In this document: positions 39,721 to 49,335 of the stretch, piece after piece
Numbering within the stretch: the first letter of the stretch is position 1
How the letters are laid out: every line of letters begins with the position of its first letter
From: Diplonema papillatum
Taxonomy: Eukaryota; Euglenozoa; Diplonemea; Diplonemida; Diplonemidae
Direction of reading: 5' to 3'
Length of the DNA stretch: 64,000 nt
Assembly: GCA_030068145.1 (NCBI GenBank)
Contig: JAPJBO010000339.1
Coordinates: forward strand, 124,001-188,000
The notes under the pieces: model-generated
The model's database searches: none
Seen by the model: only the letters and a program-made list of their open reading frames with translations
Told to the model about the DNA's origin: nothing
Program-made: the position numbers and the translations under genes

Positions 39721-41089
39721 TGCGCCCAAGTAATGCCACCGGATCACACCAATGCGATGCCAAGTTTTTGAACTGTTCGCTTACTCAGGGAAAAATCGTT
39801 CACCGAATCGAGCCAGAGGCGCATCGTGGACAGGCGAAGACAAGGGTAGCCGAACCCTGCTTTTTCCTTCACAACAAACCTACGCACTTCTTTTCTCTTT
39901 TTCGAAAAAAAAAAGAAGGTCTCAAAAAAAAAATGCAGACAGAGGGATGCGCCCCCCCCCCCCCAGCCGGCTATTCCTTCATCTCCCTCCTCAGGCGGGA
40001 CCTTAGATTACCGCTTACGCCACCGAGGCTCAATTTTCATTTCCTTTCCAAGACGGAGCCTCCACCGCGACTCGCCCGCCAGCAGGATAGCAGTGGGGCG
40101 ACCGGAAACTCCTCCGGGGAGAGATTGTCTTGCACACCCCCCGACTCGTCTCCCGCGTCTCTCTCTCTCTCTTTCTCTCTCTCTCTATTTTCTTTTCGTC
40201 ACCGTCCGCTTTGATTCTGTACTTTCAGCTCTGTCTTCTCTCTTTCCCCTCGAGCCCGACTTCTGGTCTTCCCCCCATCCCCCGCTCACCTTCTCTAAAT
40301 AATCATTCATGCTAGATCGCCTGCTTTTTTTTTTTTCTTCTCTCACTTCATGTGTTTCGTGTGTTTTCTTTTTATTTGGTTTTTAATTTTTCTTGTTTTT
40401 TTTTTTTTTTTTTTTTTTTTTTGTACTTTGGGGCAGCAGTCAGTTGAGAGACTGGCAGGTGAGCAGCGTCACCTCCCCTAGCGAGCTCTCGGATCAAGCT
40501 GCGTCTGGTGCAGCTGTTGTATGGATCGCCTACATACACTCAGCCGCGCGTGCCTTCATTGCGAAGGTTACTGCTGCGGCCTTCTGGGTGGCAGCTGTGT
40601 CAGGTCAAGTAGCGAGATCTGGGGCCCTGTGATGGCTGAGTGCACACCTAAGCAGGGCTGCATCCTCGTGTTGCAGCCGTGTTGTGTATAAGGCTTCGTG
40701 GGGGCCTGGTCAACCACCTCATCACTATAGGGCACAAACCTTTCGCGACAGTGATTGGACAGTCGGGATAGCCGGGGGCTCTCCATGAAGAAGAGAATTG
40801 TAAAGCAAGACCTGCCCCCTGCGCCTGCTGTCTCCGGCTGCTTCGGCAGACGACACATACTACTACTACTACTACTACTACTTTTTTTACGAGAACAAAC
40901 CTTGCGTGCAGAGGATTCGTTTACGCTGCAGAGTTAGACCGACGGTCTAAATCTGCCAAGGCAAGGGTCGGCCGGGGGGGGGGGGGGGGGGGACTGAAAT
41001 CGTCGGAAAAGCGCGAACCACAGCGTTTCCGAGAAAAAATAGATGGGGAGGGGTGGTATCCAGAACGGTGCGCACGCGAAGACGCCGGG
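39721..41089. other. Gene-free stretch with homopolymer and microsatellite tracts
   Basis: Polypyrimidine sequence covers 40140-40200 with (CT)n. T runs lie at 40325-40337 and 40397-40422, the latter about 26 long. A (CTA)n run is at 40858-40883 and a G run of about 18 at 40975-40992. A frame after the T run (40430-40630) has Ala/Val-rich text but no known match. No gene is supported. Confidence 0.5.
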
Positions 41090-41840
41090 GGGCGCTGGTC
41101 CTTTGAATATTCGCTACTACAACCAAGATCTGCACTCATCCGCGCTCGCTCATGCCAACGACTTCGCGGCGTGGTGGGATGTTCACGCGTTCCCTTTCGG
41201 CAATCCTGCACGTCAGAGCAAGCTCGTCAGTGGCAGCTTTGAGGCGAGCAATTCCATCTTGTCTCGGGACCGACTGACCCATGTCCAATTGCTGTTGACA
41301 CGGAAACCTTCTCCCCTTCGGCCTTCAATGTTCTCCATTGAATATTCGCTACTACAACCAAGATCTGCACTCATCCATGCTCCATCGAGGCTCACGCCAA
41401 CGACTTCGTGGCGCGGACCATGCACTCCTACGCACGCCTGGCTTTGTGATACCAGTACGCGGCCAACTATGGGTGGATCGCTTGAGCGTCATCCATTTTC
41501 GGGACCGGTGCATTCGGCAGGTGAGTTGTTACACACTCATTATCGGATGCCGACTTCCATGGCCACCGTCCTGCTGTCAAGATGAACCGACACCCTTTGT
41601 GGGATCTGATGAGCGATCACTCGGACACCTTAAGTCAGCTCTCGGTTCATCCCGCGTCGCCGGTCCTGCTACCTGAAGTGGCCCACTTAGAACCAGGATT
41701 CTACGTCAGGGTTCAATGAAGTAACCCCGAGCTCACGCCCATTTAAAGTTTGAGAATAGGTCGAGGAAGCGATTTCCCCAATGCCTCCAATCATTCGCTT
41801 TACCTGGCGTAGCTCCTAGCTATCCTGAGCCACCGTCCTG
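41090..41840 (-). rRNA. LSU rRNA fragment, domain II into III/IV
   Basis: Read from 41840 down to about 41185, it is one nearly continuous LSU stretch: ggtaaagcgaatgattggag, tattctcaaactttaaatgg, aagtgggccacttc, gcgggatgaaccga, gctcatcagatccc, acggtggccatggaagtcgg, gtgtgtaacaactcacct, gaaaatggatgacgctcaag, gcagatcttggttgtagtag, gtgtcaacagcaattggaca, ccgaaagggaa. At about 41184 it jumps back and repeats the ccacgccgcgaagtcg... gtagtagcgaatattcaa part to 41090. It covers roughly yeast 25S 880-1500. Confidence 0.93.
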
Positions 41841-42150
41841 CTGTCAAGATGAACCGACACCCTTTGTGGGATCTGATGAGCGATCACTCGGACCTCTCAC
41901 CTTAAGTCAGCTCTCGGTTCATCCCGCGTCGCCAGTCCTGCTTACCAGAAGTGGCCCACTTAGAACCAGAATTCTACGTCAGGGTTCAATGAAGTAACCC
42001 CTCTGCTCACGCCCATTTAAAGTTTGAGAATAGGTCGAGGAAGCGATTTCCCCAATGCCTCCAATCATACGCTTTACCTGGCGTAGCTCCCGTTTTGGTT
42101 CTAGCTATCCTGAGCCACCGTCCTGCTGTCAAGATGAACCGACACCCTTG
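41841..42150 (-). rRNA. LSU rRNA fragments, stacked partial copies
   Basis: 41841-42115 (minus) repeats the LSU text from ggataagctagaa-like sequence through tattctcaaactttaaatgg and the gatgaaccga region to acagcaggacggt. 42116-42150 begins another copy with the same join (acggt next to ggctcaggat). All run in the same direction as 41090-41840, so they form a head-to-tail pile of partial copies with a shared junction. Confidence 0.9.
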
Positions 42151-42777
42151 TTGCGAAGGTGCGCTCCGAGCCACCGAAACAACACTATGTTGACGGAACC
42201 GTCCCCCCCAAAAAAGACACCCCTCCATGAAAAAACGGTCAAGATCTGCGAAACCCCAGGAAGCCATCTTCCCGAAAGGCGCGCAAACAAACTCACTGGC
42301 GACGTTCACCAAATTCCCCGTGCCATCGCAATTGAGCCCCGGAGCTGCGAAATGCGACGTCCGTGTCTTTTGCCCGGTTTCAGCTGTTCCTTGAGCTTTC
42401 TTCTCCATCCGCCATCCCCCCCTTCTCGTAACGACGTCGGACGGAAAAAGAAAATGAGATGTATTGTTGATAGGACGATTTGTAGCAAGGTAGGCGTGAA
42501 CTCTCGGAACCCAGTTCCGCTTTTCTGTTTGCGCCATTGCCACATTCCTTTTTTCTTCTTTTTTGAATTTAGCACCTGCTGTGCAGGAAACACTCGAGGA
42601 GGCCGCCAAAAGGGCGAGCCGTGGGTTTATTGCCGGGCACTATCACCACAATTCACACAGCTTACCAATTAGGTGTGCCCCGCTTGTGCGTACGAACGTT
42701 CAATCTGAAAGAAGGCATCGCACTTGTTTTTGCTTCCTTCGAGGGCTAGTCGAATTCTTTTTAGCCGTACAAGCTCG
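42151..42777. other. Gene-free stretch with a repeat G start
   Basis: 42555-42600 holds the tttagcacctgctgtgcagg, aaacactcgagg form of dispersed repeat G. The remainder shows no gene. Confidence 0.5.
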
Positions 42778-42960
42778 CAGATTTAGAAGATTAATATATT
42801 CGACGAATACCTAACACTTGTACACTTGTACACGGTTGATAACCCCGTCGCTACTCCCAAAAACATAGTAGCTTCACCCCTCGCTTGCAGCATATTGCCG
42901 TCAACACGGCCGTTGGAAGCGTTTGGGCGACCGCGTAAACATGATCGCAGGCGCACAAAA
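42778..42960 (+). repeat. Dispersed repeat F, copy 3
   Basis: tttagaagattaatatattc, then gaatacctaacacttgtaca, and on to the gcatattgccgtcaacacgg extension. The longer extension is shared with the inverted copy at 44505-44645. Confidence 0.85.
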
Positions 42961-43545
42961 CAAGTCGTGTCGCTTTCGCCAGGGTCTTCAGCCTTGCGAA
43001 ACGGGTTCTTGCGGTATTTCTGAGGAAATCTGGTTCTGCTAGATCGACGAACCCAGCGGCGCTTGTTCTTGGGCGGGGCACGTGTTTCGGGTTTCTCACA
43101 ACGGGGGAGAGGTGGGTCCCAACGGGTTCACCCGATCTTCCTTAAGGCTGGTACCAGGCAGTGCCCGGGAGTATTTCTACTCGTTGCGCATACATCGTTC
43201 CTTCCCCACTTGTTCTTTTGTGTCTACCTTGTTGGTGTTGTTGTTTCGGTTTTGGTTAGATTCTCGTGGTGTCGGTGCAGGTTCATGTTAGGGATGGGGG
43301 ATGGAAAGGGGTAGATGGCATGAAGTGACGAATGAAGATGCAACGGTTGTTCGATACGGTTGTTCAGGGGAGCGGCCCCGCCCAGTTTTTTTGAGTCCAA
43401 GTAAGCCGGTACTGTGTTTTCGGCGCAGCCGGCGACACTTGCAGAGTTGCCATGGTCTGTTCCTCCAACAGACACCGAAGGCAGCAGCTGCATCCGGTTA
43501 GGGCCACTTAACAGGCCGGATCTCAGCGCCGCGGCTCCTTTCATC
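42961..43545. other. Gene-free stretch
   Basis: No recognisable coding sequence or repeat. Confidence 0.4.
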
Positions 43546-43930
43546 TCAAGCTTTCTCTCCACATTCTGCCTTGTGCTGACTCTCCTTCCCTCTGCTGCAC
43601 TTCTTGCACCTTTCTCGCTCTGTTCTACCTTAGAACCGTCTTGTGCTGACTCTTCTCTCAACCCCCTCGCAGCTTCTTTTGTCTTGCTCTCATATGCTGA
43701 CTCTCTTCTCTCCTATGCTACATCACTTGCACCTGTCTCTTCTACCTTCTGCTGACTCTCCTTCCCTCTGCTGCACTTCTTGCACCTTTCTCGCTCTGTT
43801 CTACCTTAGAACCGTCTTGTGCTGACTCTTCTCTCAACCCCCTCGCAGCTTCTTTTGTCTTGCTCTCATATGCTGTCTCTCTTCTCTCCTATGCTACATC
43901 ACTTGCACCTGTCTCTTCTACCTTCTGCTG
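43546..43930. repeat. 176-bp tandem duplication, pyrimidine-rich
   Basis: Two nearly identical C/T-rich copies (for example tctcaaccccctcgcagctt at 43655 and 43831), exactly 176 bp apart. Confidence 0.92.
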
Positions 43931-44129
43931 ACTCGCACGCTTGCATCTTTCTCTTTGCTTTCTTGCGCTGGCTGTGTCCCATGCAATGTTGGCTTGCGAC
44001 GCGAAGCTGGTGAAGCCGCTGCCCGCCCTAATTGTTTTGCCGTGGAAATTCAGGGGTGAATGCGGGGCTCCACGTGGCTGCTTCGCCCGAGACTTTTTCT
44101 TTTTTTTTGAAAGAAACTGCGGCACTGAC

Positions 44130-44345
44130 CTACTGACCTACCACGTTCAAGCTTGCTCCAACCACTGCACCCTCTGCCGACACTCGCTAGCCGTCGACGC
44201 TCATGACGGCAGCCCCATCCTGAAGTGCAAATACTGCCGACGCGTCACTGCTGCTGTGTGCGCTCGGATTGGCGCCGCTCAAGCGGCCACCTTATGTCAC
44301 TCGTTTGTTTGTAAAGATTGCTCCGTTCTTCTCCCTGACTTGTTC
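44130..44345 (+). CDS. Possible exon with cysteine-rich zinc-finger-like spacing
   Basis: Within a longer open frame (43941-44510), about 60 residues show C-x3-C-x2-C at 44154-44176, then C-x2-C (KCKYCRR), later C..., and a final FVCKDC (C-x2-C). This spacing could bind two zinc ions as in RING or treble-clef folds. Other residues resemble no family I can name, no splice sites are proven, and the frame's edges are repeat DNA. It could be a chance reading or an isolated exon. Confidence 0.25.
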
Positions 44346-44504
44346 CCACGATTAGGATGGCACATACTCCTACTACTCGTCACCAAGAAGTTCCATAGAT
44401 CCTCACACTGTGACTTTTTCTTCCTGGATAGATTCCAGCGCGTCACCTGTGTCAGGCTCAAGATCCAGGGTCATCGCAATTATTCTCGGTGCGGTCAACG
44501 AAAA

Positions 44505-44645
44505 CTCTAGTTTACGCGGTCGTCCAAACGCTTCAAACGGCCGTGTTGACGGCAATATGCTGCAAGCGAGGGGTGAAGCTACGATGTTTTCGGGAGTAGC
44601 GACGGGGTTATCAACCTTGTACAAGTGTGCATGTGTTAGGTATCC
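44505..44645 (-). repeat. Dispersed repeat F, inverted copy
   Basis: Reverse complement of 42805-42950, including the extension ccgtgttgacggcaatatgc and the aacacttgtac end. Confidence 0.88.
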
Positions 44646-44649
44646 CTCC

Positions 44650-44905
44650 CATCTCGGTCAATTGTATCCACCTCGACCCCGCGGTTTTAAGGCCACGGGG
44701 TTGAATCGAGTTGGATTCTTCGGACATGTATTAGCAATGGAGTTGCCATTGTTATCCAACTGGGCCCAAAAGGCACCTTCCCCGCGTAGATTGCCACCGA
44801 TTTAATGAGCCGTCTGCAGACCCTCTGTTAATCCATTTACTCTGAGACTTGCATGGCTTAATCCTTGAAACAAGCATATGACTACTGGCAGGATCAACCA
44901 GGTTT
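44650..44905 (-). rRNA. SSU rRNA 5'-end fragment
   Basis: Minus strand starts cctggttgatcctgccagta, then gtcatatgcttgtttcaagg, then attaagccatgcaagtc, the unmistakable 5' end of eukaryotic SSU rRNA. It continues through acggctcattaaatc, ttggataacaatggcaactc and gctaatacatg. About 255 bases, truncated at the 3' side. The TTTCAAGG and CAAGTCTCAG forms are the basis for the tentative euglenozoan guess. Confidence 0.93.
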
Positions 44906-45236
44906 CTTGTCACTCAAACCAGACTGGACCGAGGAAAATCTGACGAATCAAGAGATTCCCCGATACCAGAGATTGTATCGTGTCAAGCCTAGATTGATGC
45001 ATGATCATTCTATTCATTTACTTTCTCCGACGCTCGCGGTGGACGGTTTTTTGAGAAACAAAAATCACCAAAACCCCTCGAGCCTCGGAAGATGGCTTTT
45101 GGTTGCCTCCTGTGCTATCTTTTGATAGGATTGAAAGGAAGCTGCACGCTGCTAACGCAATACGTGCGAAGACTAGGGGTGGGGAGACATGCACAAGGAG
45201 GTCCTGAGGGTTGACTCGCTCTGCGTAATGTAACAT
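44906..45236. other. Gene-free stretch
   Basis: No rRNA continues 5' of the SSU end (no recognisable external spacer) and no gene is seen. Confidence 0.4.
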
Positions 45237-45300
45237 GACGCAAGCTTCACGTGGTACGCTGCCAACTACTAATTTTTAGTACCAACAATGCATTGTTCAC
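45237..45300 (-). repeat. Inverted copy of an importin intron 1 segment (repeat J)
   Basis: gtacgctgccaactactaat, then agtaccaacaatgcattgtt, is the reverse complement of 31998-32045, including the aacaatgcattgtt palindrome. Confidence 0.85.
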
Positions 45301-45337
45301 ACAAAAACCCCTATGCCCCTAGGTGCGGCGGGCAAAA

Positions 45338-45560
45338 GAAATAGCCTTCCTACTGGACTTGGCGACCTGGCTGTGCGGCCTTGGCGACTTGTGGGCCTAG
45401 ACTCCCCTGCATGTGAACCAACCTGTGGCAAGCACATGTGAGGGAACACATAAATCAAAATCCACATGTGGTACCTGTGGATCCACACGTGGGGGAAAAC
45501 ATCCAAAAAAAAAATTTACGTGTGGAAATCCACACCGTTCCACACGCGGAGCGTAAACCC
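45338..45560 (+). repeat. Dispersed repeat C rich in CACGTG palindromes, copy 2
   Basis: Same order and orientation as 39487-39720, with one short internal deletion (gcagcacacgtgg missing) and cacatgtg in place of one cacacgtg. Confidence 0.88.
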
Positions 45561-45789
45561 GGCCAAAGAACGGGCAACCGCACTCCGGAGTTCTGGCCAA
45601 TCGCTTCGCTTGCGGCGCATCTCCCCTCCCTTGTGCATGAGCTTGGCCCTGGTCCGGTGCCCGCGCGCGTCGTCGCCACCTGGGTCTAACACTTTGTCCG
45701 CCGTGACTCTGGTGTGTTGACACTTTATCCCACGTGTTTGCGCGATTGAAGGAGTTCCGAAGCTTGGCGCTCCCCCGTGTCCTAGATCG
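45561..45789. other. Short gene-free stretch
   Basis: Nothing recognisable. Confidence 0.4.
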
Positions 45790-45900
45790 CCGGTGACTCT
45801 CACCCTCTGTGGATACCCCATTCCAGGAGACTTACCTCGACGCCAGTTGTGTCCCCAAGCAGCTTGCGCCACATTCCGGATATCCGTCGAACACCGGGCT
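45790..45900 (-). rRNA. LSU rRNA D1-region fragment
   Basis: Minus strand: cggatatccggaatgtggcg, caagctgcttgggg, aggtaagtctcctggaatgg, agagggtgagagtc. It overlaps the end of the 28856-29024 fragment and extends into the conserved CTCCTGGAA(T)GG...GAGGGTGAGAG block of LSU. Confidence 0.85.
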
Positions 45901-46014
45901 CGTCGTTCTGCATGGCAAGGGCGCGATGCTTCAGGCAGCCCCCCTCCCAAACCCAGTCTCTTTTTATCAAGCAGGAGCTTCTCCCGGAAACGGATTTGCT
46001 TGTGCATTCGCACC

Positions 46015-46475
46015 TGTGCAGCGCATGTCACTGCACGTGTAGACGTGCCGTGTAGGGCACCGTAGCACCCGTCTGTAGATATGTCCTGCTGTGCCAATTA
46101 GGAGATGTTAGTCGTGGTGGTACACACCTACACCTGCACAGCGCATGTCACTACACGTGTAGACGTGCCGTGTACAACACACCACCTACATACACCCTGA
46201 GGACCTACTGAGGGCACCGTAGCACCCGTCTGTAGATATGTCCTGCTGTGCCAATTAGGAGATGTTAGTCGTGGTGGTACACACCTACACCTGCACAGCG
46301 CATGTCACTACACGTGTAGACGTGCCGTGTACAACACACCACCTACATACACCCTGAGGACCTACTGAGGGCACCGTAGCACCCGTCTGTAGATATGTCC
46401 TACTGTACCAATTAGGAGATGTCAGTCGTGGTGGTACCCACCTACACCTGCGCAGCGCATACGCAGAACGCCCGC
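46015..46475. repeat. 158-bp tandem repeat, about three copies
   Basis: The word gcgcatgtcact recurs at 46021, 46141 and 46299 (the first interval lacks about 39 bases), and gcgcatacgc at 46457. Units contain cacgtgtagacgtgccgtgt and caattaggagatgttagtcg. Confidence 0.9.
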
Positions 46476-46795
46476 CCAGTGTGTCCGTGGCTGAAGGATG
46501 TTTTTCCGCACATACCAAAGCACACCCCTGCCTTTCCCCCAACCCAAAACCCCCCACAACCCCCCCTTCTTTCAGTTATTCTGAACCTGTTTACTCCGCG
46601 GGCTCTCTCTGTCTCTGTCATCTCCGTCTTCTTCTACTGCCTCTTCTGTTGCTAGACTCAGGATACTGTTTTCTTCTTCCTGCTTTTTCCCTTGCTTCCG
46701 CCTTCTCCTTTTTCTGACTTTTTTTTTTGCACAACCCCTTCCCCCCCCCCTTTTTCCTTGTCGACTTGCCGTATTCCTTTTCTTTTCTTTTGAAC
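46476..46795. other. Gene-free pyrimidine-rich stretch
   Basis: C/T-rich with T and C runs near 46721-46755, ending in the polypyrimidine sequence that precedes repeat G. It looks like a 3' splice region but no gene is seen. Confidence 0.4.
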
Positions 46796-47235
46796 AATCA
46801 CCTGCTCTTGTAGGAAGTACTCGAGACGGGCAAGCGTAGCATATCCCGTATCTGAACGGTGAGAACGGCATCAGTTCATCCTGACAAACGAGGCCAGCAA
46901 GAGCCCGAACCACAAGGCGTTGTACTCGTCGGCATGCCGATGACTTTCCAATGCCGCAGCGAGAGCTGAGTGTCCGGTATAGGCCCGCGTCCATACCACC
47001 CAACGGCTGTGGCACAAACGCATTGCACACTGTTCCGGCGCGCCTGGCGCAAGCAATCCCGTATCTGAACGGTGAGAAAGGCATCCGTTCACTCGGTCAC
47101 AGGGGCCAGCAAGAGCCCGAATTACAAAGTGCGGTACTCGTCGGCATGCCGATGCCTCTCCACTGGCGCAGCGAGAGCTGAGGGTCCGGTATAGGCCCGC
47201 GTCAATACCACCCGACGGCTGTCTTAGCTTCTAGG
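46796..47235 (+). repeat. Repeat G copy with internal tandem duplication of about 206 bp
   Basis: 46796-46830 has the cacctgctcttgtaggaagt start. Segments 46850-47015 and 47056-47225 are near-identical (cccgtatctgaacggtgaga; gtcggcatgccgatg; agcgagagctgag; ggtataggcccgcgtc). Confidence 0.8.
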
Positions 47236-47283
47236 GTATTACCCCGACGTTAAGCCCCCCCCCCCCCCCCCCTTCAGCGACTC

Positions 47284-47505
47284 ATGCTTAAAGGACCGAA
47301 ACCCGGCGCAGACGGGACCAGTGCGGTGTTGAACACATATCCATTCCAAGCACGTTCTTGCAAGCCCCCCCCTAGCGACACTCATGCAGGTTCCGCGCTG
47401 ATGATGGCCCGCGCTTGTGTCCGCGGCTTAAAGGACCGAAACCCGGCGCAGATGGGACCAGTGCGGTGTTGAGCACATATCCATTCCAAGCACGTTCTTG
47501 CAACC
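47284..47505 (+). repeat. Dispersed repeat A, copies 2 and 3 in tandem
   Basis: 47284-47365 and 47405-47503 repeat the 4475-4562 element with only a few changes. Between them lies the ggttccgcgctgatga word also found before copy 1. Confidence 0.88.
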
Positions 47506-47869
47506 ACCCCCCCAGCCAGCGGGTTCACCCGCATCGTTCGTCGTTTTGGTTTCCGCTTTACCCCCCGGTTCCCTGGAAGTGCTCCTCCAACAAAAAAAAA
47601 GAACATTGCGCGCCAGTGCGCGTACTCGCCTTGTGTCTGAAAAAAAAAAAAAAAAAAAAGAACCCCTCGTTTTACTTCTTTCGAGTCTTCAAGAGCTATC
47701 GCCAAGTGAGCCAGTCCACCCCTATTTCCTGGAACTGCATCGAATTGCCTGCTGCTGTCTAACACAGTCTGCCGCGCGGAGACAATGGTTTGAATGAGTG
47801 CAAACGCCAGAAGCACGACGCGGTACGATCGAAGAGGTAGCCACCTAGTGACTAATGCGGGCCATCGCT
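47506..47869. other. Gene-free stretch with poly-A and repeat H
   Basis: An A run of about 19 lies at 47641-47659. Repeat H (ggaactgcatcgaattgcct) is at 47722-47745. Confidence 0.5.
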
Positions 47870-48110
47870 ACAGAGATTCCGCATCTAACCTTAGGATTGG
47901 ACGGTCCACGCCGCGAAGTCGTTGGCGTGAACCTCGATGGAGAAGGCCGAAGTGGAGAAGGTTTCCGTGTCAACAGCAATTGGACATGGGTCGTCGATGA
48001 CTACCGAAACCTGGGGGAATTGGCAGCTAGCTTCTGGCCTCATCGCACTCGGTCTCGGCTTGGGTCATCGAGTTCATTCTTCATCGGAAAGGGACGGAAG
48101 GAGAGAAGTC
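47870..48110 (+). rRNA. LSU rRNA fragment with internal deletion
   Basis: Contains ccacgccgcgaagtcgttgg, gaaggccgaagtggagaagg, gtttccgtgtcaacagcaat and tggacatgggtcgtcgatg. It corresponds to 41250-41400 read minus but lacks the gcagatcttggttgtagtag stretch between the first and second words. The 3' limit is uncertain. Confidence 0.8.
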
Positions 48111-48333
48111 TAGAGCCTGATAGCTTGCTTACTAGCGAATGCGATACAGTGTGCCTGTTGACCATGTCAATGGGCCAACCAGGCGAGATCACATTGGGGG
48201 CAAGGGAGGGCGGGAAGAAAATTCAGTCTCAGAAGACCCACCTCTACCCACCCGAGTTCTCCTGTTGTAGACTCGGGTAGGTTTCAAGTTTTGGACTGCT
48301 GGGCCCCCCCCTTTTTTCGGAAAAACAGGGGTC
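48111..48333. other. Short gene-free stretch
   Basis: No gene seen; C run near 48303-48312. Confidence 0.4.
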
Positions 48334-48498
48334 TTTCAGGGTCCTTTCAGGGTCCTTTCAGGGTCCTTTCAGGGTCCTTTCAGGGTCCTTTCAGGGTCCT
48401 TTCAGGGTCCTTTCAGGGTCCTTTCAGGGTCCTTTCAGGGTCCTTTCAGGGTCCTTTCAGGGTCCTTTCAGGGTCCTTTCAGGGTCCTTTCAGGGTCC
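48334..48498. repeat. 11-bp minisatellite tttcagggtcc, 15 perfect copies
   Basis: 165 bases of an exact 11-bp unit. The unit length equals that of the importin intron satellite, although the sequences are unrelated. Confidence 0.97.
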
Positions 48499-49024
48499 CG
48501 GAGGTTTGGTGACACATTTCGCAGGCATTTTATGAACCCACACCGGTGTGGATCAAACTTTCCTGGGGTTTCCGATTGTTTTTGGGTTTCCTGTGTGGGT
48601 GGTGTGCTCATTGCTCATCCTGCCATGCGCTTTGCTCCAGTTCCTACCGTGTACTGAAGGAAATTTCCGTCGGCTACTCACTCTCGCATTCGGAGAATGC
48701 TGCTTCACCAGTGTTCGCGCTAAGGAAAAAAACGGCTGATTCCAGCCGGAAACAAAATTCTTGAAAAACTGACCGGCTGCCAACTGACCGGCTGCCAACT
48801 GACCGGCTGACTTTTGGAAGGTCTGCCGATCTGAAGGTTTTTGCGGCAGCATCTTGATGCATTTCTTGCCCGGTTGTGCATCAAGCTGATTCCGCCCCCA
48901 CGGGCGGCATCGCCAAAGCTTACACTTAAAAATCGGCTGATTTCGTGCGAGCTCTGCCGGTAAAAAAAAAAAAGGCTCGAAGTTTAATCAGCCGGCAAGC
49001 CGGCTGATCGCGCGCACACTGTGC
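48499..49024. other. Gene-free stretch with 15-bp triplicate
   Basis: 48769-48812 is tgaccggctgccaac repeated nearly three times. The words gccggctgat recur to 49015. No gene is seen. Confidence 0.5.
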
Positions 49025-49335
49025 TTCACTAGAAGAAAAAGAGAAAGGCCGCACCGGGTCGAGAACGTGACGGTCAACCGCATCTTGCGAAGCTTGAGCC
49101 GAAGGCAGCACAGTGCCACAACCCCTGCCGTCTCTTTCTTTGGCGAGGCCTTTGCACATATAAAGGTCGAGTGCACCCTCTGGGAAAGCCTGCTGCACTG
49201 GAGCCAAGCTTCACGTGTGTTCGGCGGTACTGCAGAACTACGGGCCTACGGGTCAGGTGGCCACCCCGATTTCCCAAACTAAAACATCAAGGCGTCGCGC
49301 ACCTTGGGGCTTGGCGCCTGCGCTGGACACAGCGC
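49025..49335 (+). repeat. Dispersed repeat I, copy 1 (two modules)
   Basis: Module I1 (acgtgacggtcaaccgcatc, aagcttgagccgaaggcagc, acagtgcc) recurs at 53915-54000 and 58478-58590. Module I2 (49155-49330; gggaaagcctgctgcac, ttcggcggtactgcag, tttcccaaactaaaacatca, ttggggcttggcgc) recurs in inverted orientation at 54025-54185. Confidence 0.85.

Noticed and set aside
40830-40890. U6 snRNA 5' end (tgcttcggcag...acatacta)
   Set aside because: Only about 20 bases resemble U6. The conserved ACAGAG box and the rest of the RNA do not follow; the sequence runs into a (CTA)n microsatellite.
41090-42150. Functional LSU rRNA gene
   Set aside because: Only part of LSU is present, with jumps and repeated segments and changes in conserved words; no 5.8S, ITS or full domains flank it.
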